In this document: one piece after another, positions 52,362 through 60,367 of the stretch | How the letters are laid out: every line of letters starts with the position of its first letter | Numbering within the stretch: position 1 is the first letter of the stretch | Source of the DNA: Acinetobacter lwoffii | Lineage (GTDB): Bacteria > Pseudomonadota > Gammaproteobacteria > Pseudomonadales > Moraxellaceae | Assembly (NCBI RefSeq): GCF_024129355.1 | Contig: NZ_JAMXXP010000001.1 | Location: 62,001 to 126,000 of the forward strand | DNA length: 64,000 nt | Direction of reading: 5' to 3' | Position numbers and translations under genes: made by a program | Notes under the pieces: model-generated | What the model saw: the letters and a program-made list of their open reading frames with translations, nothing else | Databases searched by the model: none | Told to the model about the DNA's origin: nothing

Positions 52362-53069
52362 ATGACCCTTGTCCCTAATCCAGCCACTAAAGCGACCGGA
52401 AAAAGCTCAGACAATCTGTCTGAGCTGGTTTTCCAGAAAATTAAAAATGACATTTTTGACTTTAAACTCATGCCGGGAGAACGGTTTACCGAATCAGAAA
52501 TTGCTGAAAGCTATGCCGTAAGCCGTACACCCATTCGGCAAGCCTTATATCGTCTGCAGCAGGAAGGCTATGTCGAGGTGCAGTTTAGAAGTGGCTGGCA
52601 GGTTCGGCCACTGAATTTTAAAGCCTATGAGGAGTTATATGATCTGCGAATTTTGCTGGAATGTTATGCAGTCGAACAACTTTGTCAGATGCCTGAAGAT
52701 CAGTTGAAAGCCGCTCTGGAAATTTTGATTCAAACCTGGTGTATCAAGCCAGAACAGTATCTCTATGATCTCAGAAAGTTATCCGCACAAGATGAAGCAT
52801 TTCATTGTCATTTGGTATTTGCAGCCGGCAATGCGGAAATGGCGAAAATTCACAGTGAGATCAGCGAGAAAATTCGCATCATACGCCGTCTGGATTTTTC
52901 CAAGGATTATCGGGTTACAGCTACCTATGCCGAACATCAACAGATTTTAAAAGCGCTGCTTGCACAAGATGCAGCGTTCTGTCTCTCTATATTAGATGCC
53001 CATATCCGGCACAGTCGTAATGAGGTGAAAAAAATTACGCTAGAAATGTTGTCCTCTAGTCCTGCGTAA
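52362..53069 (+). CDS. GntR-family regulator, FCD domain
   Basis: 235 residues. N-terminal winged helix (about 25-85: ERFTESEIAESYAVSRTPIRQALYRLQQEGYVEVQ) and an all-helical FCD ligand domain (about 95-225: YDLRILLECYAVEQL). FCD regulators sense small carboxylates or amino acids and commonly repress neighbouring catabolic genes. It starts 12 bases after the carboxylase stop, so it very likely controls that gene through the TTGGATACA boxes upstream; this is inference. Confidence 0.88.
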   Translation: MTLVPNPATKATGKSSDNLSELVFQKIKNDIFDFKLMPGERFTESEIAESYAVSRTPIRQALYRLQQEGYVEVQFRSGWQVRPLNFKAYEELYDLRILLECYAVEQLCQMPEDQLKAALEILIQTWCIKPEQYLYDLRKLSAQDEAFHCHLVFAAGNAEMAKIHSEISEKIRIIRRLDFSKDYRVTATYAEHQQILKALLAQDAAFCLSILDAHIRHSRNEVKKITLEMLSSSPA

Positions 53070-53328
53070 GTTAGTCATGATGCATGAGCTTTAAGAAATA
53101 CAGACTAGATCAAAATATAGAACTAACTTTAGAAATTACGCTAAGCACAGACTGAATGGCTTGGCATTATTTCATTTAAAGATATAAACTGCTTTTTACA
53201 ACAAGAAAAACATCAGACCTGACTCAAAATTGATAAACAATTCATAACCAGAAAAAACAAGAACCCGCTAGTGGCATCTCAAATTGTTTTTTAAAGTAAG
53301 TTGAGGATGATAATAACAAGAGATAAAA

Positions 53329-54675
53329 ATGCTTCATCAGCCTATTCAACTTTTACTTACAGGTACCAGCTGTGCACTTCTCCTAACCATGACTGGATGT
53401 ACCATGCCTTCCAAGTCGCCTATCAATGACAGTTATGGTTCCCAGCCACATTTGCCCAAACCAAAATCAAGCTTGCTGCCTACGGTCAATATTGCGCCTG
53501 CTAAAGGTTGGCCTGAAGGTAAAATGCCGACACCTGCGACAGGTTTAAAAGTTCAGGCATTTGCCAAAGGGTTGCAGCATCCGCGCTGGCTGTATGTATT
53601 GCCGAATGGTGATGTACTGGTGGCCGAAACCGATGCACCGCCCAAGCCCGATGACAGCAAAGGGATCAAAGGCAAAATTATGAAATGGGTGATGCAACGT
53701 GCCGGCTCATCGCATCCCAGTACCAACCGCATCAGTCTGCTTCGCGATAGCAATGGAGATGGGGTAGCTGAACAAAAAACCGTATTTTTACAGAATCTCA
53801 ATTCTCCATTTGGCATGGCGCTGATTGGTAATACATTGTATGTAGCCAATACTGATGCGCTGATGCGCTTTCCTTATCATAACGGGATGACTCAAATCAC
53901 AGCAGCCGGTACCAAGGTGCTGGATTTACCGGCAGGCCGTTTAAACCATCACTGGACCAAAAATGTCATTGCCAATCCTGCAGGCAATAAACTTTATATC
54001 ACAGTGGGTTCCAACAGTAATGTAGCTGAAAATGGCTTAGAGCAAGAGCAGGGCCGAGCACTGATCATGGAATTTGACATCACCAGTGCTCAAGTACGAC
54101 CTTTTGCTACCGGACTGCGTAATCCGAATGGCATGGATTGGCAACCCCAGAGCGGCACACTTTGGACGGTGGTGAATGAACGTGATGAGCTCGGCAATGA
54201 TCTGGTTCCTGATTATCTGACCTCTGTCAAAGAAGGCGCTTTTTATGGCTGGCCCTATAGTTATTATGGCCAACATGTAGATACGCGGGTCAAACCGCAA
54301 AACCCTGCGCAAGTTGCGCGGGCAATTCTACCGGATTATGCATTGGGCAATCATACTGCGTCATTGGGCTTGGCCTTCTATAAGGCAGATCTGATGCCTC
54401 AATATCGAAACGGTGCGCTGATTGGCCAGCATGGTTCATGGAACCGCAAACCGCACAGTGGCTATAAAGTGATTTTTATTCCCTTTCAAAATGGACAACC
54501 GATGGGCCCACCTCAAGATATCTTGACTGGATTCTTAAGCGATCAGGGCGATGCATATGGGCGACCGGTCGGTGTGGCGGTAGATTCTTCAGGTGCCATT
54601 TTGGTTGCTGATGATGTCGGTGATGTGATTTGGCGAGTATCACCCTTGAGTACACCAGCTGCAGTAAGTAAATAA
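53329..54675 (+). CDS. PQQ-type sorbosone/glucose dehydrogenase-like lipoprotein
   Basis: 448 residues. Lipobox MTGC (Cys 24) after a signal peptide, then a six-bladed beta-propeller of the sugar/sorbosone dehydrogenase type (GLQHPRWLYVLPNGDVLVAET, NSPFGMALIGNTLYVANTD, LNHHWTKNVIANPAGNKLYITVGSNSN, GLRNPNGMDWQPQSGTLW, YGRPVGVAVDSSGAILVADDVGDVIWRV). The His of the LNHHW segment is a good candidate for the PQQ-side base. Periplasmic aldose or sorbosone oxidation is the family role; substrate unknown. Confidence 0.8.
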   Translation: MLHQPIQLLLTGTSCALLLTMTGCTMPSKSPINDSYGSQPHLPKPKSSLLPTVNIAPAKGWPEGKMPTPATGLKVQAFAKGLQHPRWLYVLPNGDVLVAETDAPPKPDDSKGIKGKIMKWVMQRAGSSHPSTNRISLLRDSNGDGVAEQKTVFLQNLNSPFGMALIGNTLYVANTDALMRFPYHNGMTQITAAGTKVLDLPAGRLNHHWTKNVIANPAGNKLYITVGSNSNVAENGLEQEQGRALIMEFDITSAQVRPFATGLRNPNGMDWQPQSGTLWTVVNERDELGNDLVPDYLTSVKEGAFYGWPYSYYGQHVDTRVKPQNPAQVARAILPDYALGNHTASLGLAFYKADLMPQYRNGALIGQHGSWNRKPHSGYKVIFIPFQNGQPMGPPQDILTGFLSDQGDAYGRPVGVAVDSSGAILVADDVGDVIWRVSPLSTPAAVSK

Positions 54676-54979
54676 AGGTCTAGGGGTTTAGGGTTTTATT
54701 TAGATCTAAATCTGTGGGATAGCAAGGTTGAAGTAAAAGCTATTTCATTAAAACATCAATATTTTGATTGAAAATATGCAAAAGCTAGCGGGTTTAAAAC
54801 AATTTTTAAGCTTCATTTAAGCTGGCTGAATTAGGCTTTCAGGATATTTTTAAGCGTAATACAGCATGTACAGAGATTATGCTGATCCCATTAAAAATAT
54901 CTAAATCTTAGTGCCAGTTTTAAGTGCCAATAAAAACTGGATATAAGAATTTAAAACATGGCAAAAGAGGGTTTTAAGA
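54676..54979. other. AT-rich region before the small YqaE-like gene
   Basis: No gene, terminator or strong promoter seen that I can support. Confidence 0.45.
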
Positions 54980-55141
54980 ATGAAATCAATTATTGCATTT
55001 ATCTTCCCTTGGTCATTATTTATGACCATTCATCGACCAGCCGAAGCGACAGTATGCTTAATGCTTCAAATTTCGATTTTAGGCTGGATTCCTGCTGCAA
55101 TCTGGGCGATACATACTTTATATCGAGATAAAATAGCCTGA
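54980..55141 (+). CDS. YqaE/Pmp3-like small membrane protein
   Basis: 53 residues. Two membrane helices (about 3-20 and 25-48) with the family turn ISILGWIPAAIWAIHTL, which parallels the LLGYIPGLIHAFW of YqaE/Pmp3 proteins. AAGAGGG lies nine bases before the ATG, which supports translation. Pmp3-type proteins accompany membrane or osmotic stress in other organisms. Small genes of this kind are often missed. Confidence 0.65.
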   Translation: MKSIIAFIFPWSLFMTIHRPAEATVCLMLQISILGWIPAAIWAIHTLYRDKIA

Positions 55142-55348
55142 AAATAGGAAAATAAGTTACTTAAAGATTGTTTGATTTTGACGGAAGTAATTAAAGCCCT
55201 ATCTTTTTTATAGCTAAAGATTTTTTTTCATTCCAGATGATGAATACATCAATAAAATGAATCTAGAGGAATGTTCGAGAGAAATACTACAAAATTAAAA
55301 TAAGAGGAAATTCGGGAAAAATTATAATTATATTTTGAAAAAGAAATT

Positions 55349-55533
55349 GAAGTACTCCGAAGATGCCGCTGCATGTGTCGTTACCCTGAACCCGATGAGT
55401 TCAAGGAGGATGCGACGTATACTTGCTGGGTTTCCCATACGGAGATGGGCATACACTCTAAATATACAGAACACACCCATAAGTGTTAGTATCGGCAGGG
55501 GAATAGACCCGCTGGCGAACACCTCAGAGTTAA
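55349..55533 (-). ncRNA. ssrS: 6S RNA
   Basis: About 185 bases on the minus strand. The 5' part (CTCTGAGGTGTTCG, CAGCGGGTC, TCCCCTG, CCGATA) and the 3' part (CCTTGAAC, GGTTCAGGGT, CAGCGGCATC, TCGGAG) match the two conserved ends of E. coli 6S RNA, which pair into the closing stem around the open bubble that mimics a promoter. 6S RNA sequesters sigma-70 RNA polymerase in stationary phase. It follows zapA on the same strand, as in E. coli. Ends are approximate. Confidence 0.9.
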
Positions 55534-55630
55534 GTTAATTATAAACAATAATGCCGGTGTGGCAACTCTCTGCTGTTCATGAACTGTAAACAGTTCGGTC
55601 GAATGTCCGAAGTTTAAACAAAATTCGAGA

Positions 55631-55918
55631 TTATTCAGTCAGTTCTTCAACTTCTTCTAAAATAGTTTGTAACAAACGTTCGCAATGCGCATATTGTTGC
55701 AGTGATCTGTTCATATTCAACACCTCCTGCATCAGCTCAAGTGCCACCATAATAATCAGCTTGCTAGGTTCCATGCGTGGCGCTTTACGGCGAAATTCAT
55801 CATATTTGTCATTTAATAACTGTGCTGCGCGTTCTAATTCTTCCTGCTTGTCAGGAGTAGAGGCCAAACGGAAACTATGCCCCAATACTCTGAGATCAAT
55901 TGCAATTTGTTCACTCAT
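55631..55918 (-). CDS. zapA: cell division protein ZapA
   Basis: 95 residues. Small FtsZ-bundling protein at the division ring. N-terminal IAIDLRVLGHSFRLAS, a helix LNDKYDEFRRKAPRMEPSKLIIMVALEL, and a coiled-coil end. It starts in an ATGA overlap with the stop of the upstream coiled-coil gene, so they are translationally coupled, and the 6S RNA follows. Confidence 0.92.
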   Translation of the reverse strand: MSEQIAIDLRVLGHSFRLASTPDKQEELERAAQLLNDKYDEFRRKAPRMEPSKLIIMVALELMQEVLNMNRSLQQYAHCERLLQTILEEVEELTE

Positions 55919-56472
55919 GATGAGGCTTCCTCAGTCGCTTCAGTCGGATGGGCCAGTTGTTGAATTTCCTGTGCGTGATGATCCTGCGCAGTACCGAGAA
56001 TCGCCAGACGTTGAATAATCGCTTCAACCTTGGCTTTGGCATTTTCATTTTTCTGGGTTAAACGTTCAGATTCCTGAGTCAGACGCTGAATTTCCTGTTG
56101 GGCATGACGCTGTTCAAGGATCATCTTTTCCTTAACCACACGCAGTTCATTCCGTTCAGCCAGAATTTCCTGAAAACGGTTTTTTAGATCGGTACAGCTT
56201 TTTTCCAGACGGCCATAACGGTCTGCCAGTGCAGTTGCATCATTATTGAGCAGTTGAAATTGGGCACGAGAATCCGTCAATTGTTCTGTCAGATTTTCAT
56301 TTTCTTGTTGTTTTTGCGCAATCACGCTGTTCTTTTGTTCAATTTGCTGTTGATGTTGCATCATTGAAGAGTCTTGCTCTTCGCGCAAACTGGAATTTTC
56401 ACTTTCAAGCCGTGCAAGTCGCGTTTTTAACACGCCGATCTGCACTTGTAGACGCTGTAATTCTTCTAACAT
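55915..56472 (-). CDS. coiled-coil protein upstream of zapA (TIGR02449/ZapB-like start)
   Basis: 185 residues from the ATG at 56472 (MLEELQRLQVQIGVLKTR). Almost entirely coiled coil, Gln/Glu/Arg-rich (residues about 5-170), with no membrane segment. The first 40 residues resemble the short TIGR02449-type proteins that precede zapA in Pseudomonas, but this one is two to three times longer. It overlaps zapA by four bases. A division role is likely from context only. The longer frame to 56649 would run into the divergent ygfB gene and is unlikely. Confidence 0.75.
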   Translation of the reverse strand: MLEELQRLQVQIGVLKTRLARLESENSSLREEQDSSMMQHQQQIEQKNSVIAQKQQENENLTEQLTDSRAQFQLLNNDATALADRYGRLEKSCTDLKNRFQEILAERNELRVVKEKMILEQRHAQQEIQRLTQESERLTQKNENAKAKVEAIIQRLAILGTAQDHHAQEIQQLAHPTEATEEASS

Positions 56473-56536
56473 ATCGAGGTCGCACAGTGTTGCAAACAAA
56501 GGTAATATATAAGCAGTATAAAGATTGGATAAACGA

Positions 56537-57169
56537 ATGCAAGACGATATTTCAGGTTGGACCGAATGGCACCGCAATTTTTCTTCAATTGAGGAAATTT
56601 CTAGCCCTAGCGAACTGCATGGTTTGCTAACAGGCATTGTTTGTGTCACCCAGGCGCCAAGCAGTGAAGAGTGGTTACAGATTTTAGAAACACTGGATGT
56701 ACCTGAACTGGATGCCGAAGCATTAGAGTTGTTGACGGGCGAAGCTGAAGATGTGTTCCATGCATTGTCTGAAGATGAGCTGGATTATTTACCTTTGCTG
56801 CCTGATGATGAGCATGTGCTTTCAGAACGCGTACAGGCTCTGGCGGACTGGTGTGCCGGCGTGGTCTTAGGTTTCGGACTGGCTTCAGGACATATCCGTC
56901 AGGATGAAGTTGAGCTGATTGAACATTTACAAGATGTAGCCGCAGTTGAATTTGAAGACTCAGACGATGATGCTGAAGGTGAAGAAAGCTATCAGGAATT
57001 GTACGAATTTGTGCGTCTGATTCCTGTCAGTCTGTCTTTAGGGCGTAAAAAGGTCGAAGTTGAAGAAACGCCACTCTTACAGCAATTTAGTCAAAAAAAT
57101 CAGCCTAAAGTCGCTACTACAGAAGCGCAAAGTGTAGTCGAGATTTTCTCGCCTAAACGTCTAAGCTGA
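56537..57169 (+). CDS. ygfB: UPF0149/YgfB family protein
   Basis: 210 residues. Helical YecA/YgfB fold, acidic: ISSPSELHGLLTGIVC near residue 25, ADWCAGVVLGFGL near 110, then an acidic run and YELVRLIPVSLS-like end. The E. coli protein is about 192 residues; the last 40 residues here are an unmatched tail. Divergent from zapA and first of the ygfB-pepP-ubiH-ubiI order. No strong ribosome site; ATG at 56537 chosen over TTG 56525. Confidence 0.88.
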   Translation: MQDDISGWTEWHRNFSSIEEISSPSELHGLLTGIVCVTQAPSSEEWLQILETLDVPELDAEALELLTGEAEDVFHALSEDELDYLPLLPDDEHVLSERVQALADWCAGVVLGFGLASGHIRQDEVELIEHLQDVAAVEFEDSDDDAEGEESYQELYEFVRLIPVSLSLGRKKVEVEETPLLQQFSQKNQPKVATTEAQSVVEIFSPKRLS

Positions 57170-57298
57170 TGAAATGCTGAGGTGAGTCATCACCTGCTTG
57201 AAATCAGGCATATATTTTGCTGTTTACAGTGAAATCTATAGTCTGATTTCAAGACTATATTCTAAATACAAGTATTGATCGATAAGAAGTAAGGTGTA

Positions 57299-58633
57299 AT
57301 GAAGAAATTGACACAGGCAGTTTTTGAGGAGCGTCGCGCAATCCTCGCAGGGGAAATCGGTTTACGCAGTATCGCTATTATCGCGACCAGTCCGGTAGCC
57401 ATGCGTAACCGTGATGCAGATTATAAATACCGTGCAGACAGCAGTTTCTTCTATTTAACCGGATTCGCGGAACCTGAAGCTGTGGCTGTGATTGAAACCT
57501 TTGACACTGAAGAAGAAGGCTATAGCTACAGTTTGTTCTGTCGGGAACGTAACCGTGAAATGGAAATCTGGAATGGCTACCGTGCGGGTATTGATGGAGC
57601 TATTCAGGATTATGATGCAGATGAAGCCTATGCAATTGATCTGCTAGATGAAGAAATCTTAGAAAAGTTACAAAATAAAGATCAGTTATTTTATCGCATT
57701 GGACAGCATGCAGAGTTTGATGCGCGTGTCGCCAAATGGATTGCAACTGCAAGTGGTGAAAGCCGTCGTGGTACTTCTGCACCAGCGCAAGTAATTCAGC
57801 TGGATCGTATTGTCGATGAAATGCGTCTGCATAAAGATGCAAATGAAATTGAATTGATGCAGATTGCTTCCGATATTTCTGCTGATGCACATACTCAAGC
57901 GATGCTAGCAGTACGCCCGGGCATGATGGAATATGCACTGGAAGCCGAGCTGAATTATATCTTTGGCAAAAATGGCGGTGTTCCGGCCTACAACAGTATT
58001 GTCGGTGGCGGTGAGAATGCCTGCATCCTGCATTATGTAGAAAATGACAAAGAACTGAAAGATGGCGATTTGGTCCTGATTGATGCTGCGGCTGAATATC
58101 AGCTTTATGCTTCAGACATTACCCGTACCTTTCCAGTGAATGGTAAATTTAGCCCGGAACAGAAAGCTTTATATAATGTAGTGCTGGATGCTCAAATTGC
58201 TGCAATTAATGCTGTGCAAATTGGTAACTCGTATAAAGAACCACATAATGTTGCAGTGCGCATCCTAGTGCAAGGTTTGCTCGATCTTGGCTTGATGCAG
58301 GGGAATATTGACGACATTATAGAAAAAGAAGCTTTCCGCCAGTTCTACATGCATGGTACCGGACACTGGCTCGGTATGGATGTGCATGATGTCGGTGCTT
58401 ATAAGGTGGACGGTGAATGGCGCTCGTATGAAGAGGGTATGGTCGTGACCGTTGAGCCGGGTCTTTATATCGCGCCTGATGATGAAACAGTAGATGCTAA
58501 ATGGCGTGGAATTGGCATTAGGATTGAAGATGATGTGGTGGCCACTGCAAATGGCCCGCTAGTTTTAACCGCGAAAGTCGTCAAAACGGTAGAAGAGATT
58601 GAGGCATTAATGGCGAAAGCGTGCGCTGCTTAA
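57299..58633 (+). CDS. pepP: Xaa-Pro aminopeptidase (aminopeptidase P)
   Basis: 444 residues. Cleaves N-terminal residues followed by proline. N-terminal AMP_N domain (1-175), then the pita-bread metalloprotease: metal ligands in LIDAAAEYQLYASDITRTF (two Asp), HGTGHWLGMDVHDVG (His), VTVEPGLYI (Glu) and GIRIEDDVV (Glu). GTAAGG precedes the ATG. A terminator follows at once, which separates it from the interrupted ubiH part. Confidence 0.95.
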   Translation: MKKLTQAVFEERRAILAGEIGLRSIAIIATSPVAMRNRDADYKYRADSSFFYLTGFAEPEAVAVIETFDTEEEGYSYSLFCRERNREMEIWNGYRAGIDGAIQDYDADEAYAIDLLDEEILEKLQNKDQLFYRIGQHAEFDARVAKWIATASGESRRGTSAPAQVIQLDRIVDEMRLHKDANEIELMQIASDISADAHTQAMLAVRPGMMEYALEAELNYIFGKNGGVPAYNSIVGGGENACILHYVENDKELKDGDLVLIDAAAEYQLYASDITRTFPVNGKFSPEQKALYNVVLDAQIAAINAVQIGNSYKEPHNVAVRILVQGLLDLGLMQGNIDDIIEKEAFRQFYMHGTGHWLGMDVHDVGAYKVDGEWRSYEEGMVVTVEPGLYIAPDDETVDAKWRGIGIRIEDDVVATANGPLVLTAKVVKTVEEIEALMAKACAA

Positions 58634-58651
58634 TTTGAGAAAAAATACAGC

Positions 58652-58679
58652 AAGCCGGTCGCAAGATCGGCTTTTTTTA
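58652..58679 (+). terminator. terminator after pepP
   Basis: AGCCGGTC gcaa GATCGGCT hairpin (one G-T pair) and T8. Confidence 0.8.
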
Positions 58680-58926
58680 TGACATTTCTATGCCGTTTCA
58701 AACAAGAATTCCTAGCTATATCGCATCGATCAAAAAGTGATTTAGCTTACGTTTATATCGAACAAGTCAAATAAAACTCACCTAAGTAAAATTTACAGCT
58801 TAAAAATTGACAGGAAGTCAACACAGAAAATCCGTTTTTAGCATCAAAGCTACATATTAAATGCGCTGAGATTCTCATACTTTCTCTGATCCTTAAATAA
58901 ACTTAAATAAGAGCAGGAGAACACTT

Positions 58927-59166
58927 ATGAGATTAAATACGATTGACTGGATTGCTTATGCTTTAACAATCATTGGTGGCATTAATTGGGGTTTAATTGG
59001 TGCATTCGATTTTAATTTGGTCGCTGCAATCTTTGGTGATATGAGCGCCTTATCTCGAATTGTTTATGTATTGGTTGGTTTGTCGGCATTGTACCTGATT
59101 TATACAGGAACGAAGTTGGGTAAAACAGTACACCACACAGATCATCATACCAATATTGTGCGTTAA
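58927..59166 (+). CDS. DUF378 small membrane protein
   Basis: 79 residues. Two membrane helices (about 7-30 and 42-60) with the DUF378 signature LTIIGGINWGLIGAFDFNLVAAIFG, then a short His-rich tail (TVHHTDHHT). CAGGAG precedes the ATG. Function unknown. It lies in the 1.7-kb interruption between pepP and ubiH. Confidence 0.8.
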   Translation: MRLNTIDWIAYALTIIGGINWGLIGAFDFNLVAAIFGDMSALSRIVYVLVGLSALYLIYTGTKLGKTVHHTDHHTNIVR

Positions 59167-59469
59167 GCTAATCTTCTTGGGCGAGTTTCTTGCAAGATAG
59201 GATTCATGTCTTCGAGTAACTTGCCGAGAGGATAGAAATAGTGTGGAAGATGAAGAAACCTCGGTAGATTTCCGGGGTTTTTTATTAGGTGTTTATACGT
59301 TATTAATAGAACCATCCCCAGATCTACAACAATGCCTAGCTAAAGATTGATGATCACTATCATACAAATAAGATTAGATTGTACATGGTTGGATAAATTT
59401 TTTTAAAATATCTGTTAGCTCAAAGATCGAGTTATATTTATACAATTATCTTAAAATAAGAAAAGAATA
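59167..59469. other. intergenic region after the DUF378 gene
   Basis: Contains an imperfect hairpin with T run (59252-59286) that could end the DUF378 transcript. Otherwise I see nothing. Confidence 0.45.
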
Positions 59470-59676
59470 GTGATTGTAAATGGGCCTCCTGCTACTGAAA
59501 GTGAATATCAGCTCATTTATAAATGGCTTGATTCACAATTTTATCATTCAGGATCTACGAGCATCAGTATGTATTCAAAATTGTGCGAAGCGAGTAGATC
59601 GAGTTATACCAATTTGACTAGGTTTGCGATCGAATCGTATAAGTGCCAAATGAAATTACAACATTCCGTTTTTTAA
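59470..59676 (+). CDS. doubtful small hypothetical ORF
   Basis: 68 residues starting with GTG. No ribosome site or family is visible. It ends just before the broken acetyltransferase. May be chance; composition is not clearly coding. Confidence 0.25.
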   Translation: MIVNGPPATESEYQLIYKWLDSQFYHSGSTSISMYSKLCEASRSSYTNLTRFAIESYKCQMKLQHSVF

Positions 59677-59683
59677 TGCTGAG

Positions 59684-60262
59684 TTGATAAAAGTGAGTAT
59701 AAATATTTTAGTTGCTGAATTAAAGACAACTCGGTTGGAGTTAAGAGCATATAAAGTTGGAGATGAATTTTTATTATTCCAAGAGTATTGTGGCGACGTT
59801 GAAGCATCAAAATATTTACAACGGCAGGTGCATACAACAGTCAGTCAAACTCAACAGATGTTGCAGAAATGGGCGTTAAGCTATTGGCAGCAACCGAGTG
59901 AAGGATTTTCATGGGTGATTGCTGAGCGAAAAAGTCATCTGGCAATCGGGTTACTAACGATCATTCAACAGCAAAATAACAGCCTTGAAATTCATTTCGG
60001 ACTTGGTCCTCGATTTCAGGGTCAGGGCTATATGCTTGAGGCGATGAAAGCGGTGATTTAGTATTTTAGACAATATCTTACATTTAAATCATTGGATACT
60101 TTCTGTGATGCAGAACATATACAGGCACACCAAGTGCTGTTAAAGACAGGGTTTGAAATCGTTGAACGGATCAATGCCTATACTGTATTGCCGAAGTTGG
60201 GGACTGAAAAGCGCGATGTCTTGGTTTTTCAATATAGGCTGGATCATCATGGAGAAAACTAA
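59684..60262 (+). pseudogene. GNAT acetyltransferase broken by an in-frame stop
   Basis: The frame opens with a RimJ/RimL-type start (LVAELKTTRLELRAYKVGDEF), has the GNAT acetyl-CoA region (HFGLGPRFQGQGYMLEAMKAVI), then meets TAG at 60059. The same frame continues without other stops to TAA at 60260 and reads as the normal C-terminal half (YFRQYL...AEHIQAHQVLLKTGFEIVERI). So one nonsense change splits an otherwise intact gene of about 192 codons. Start may be GTG 59693. Confidence 0.75.
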
Positions 60263-60367
60263 ATAAAACGAATCATTATAAAAATTTAAAGCCTTGAGGT
60301 AAGATAAAACCAGTATACGTTTTATGTAATTCGCCATAGATGCGAATAAACAGATAAGGAAGTAAGC

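Noticed and set aside
55328..55538. Small ORFs of 64-67 codons on both strands
   Set aside because: They coincide with the 6S RNA and have no ribosome sites.
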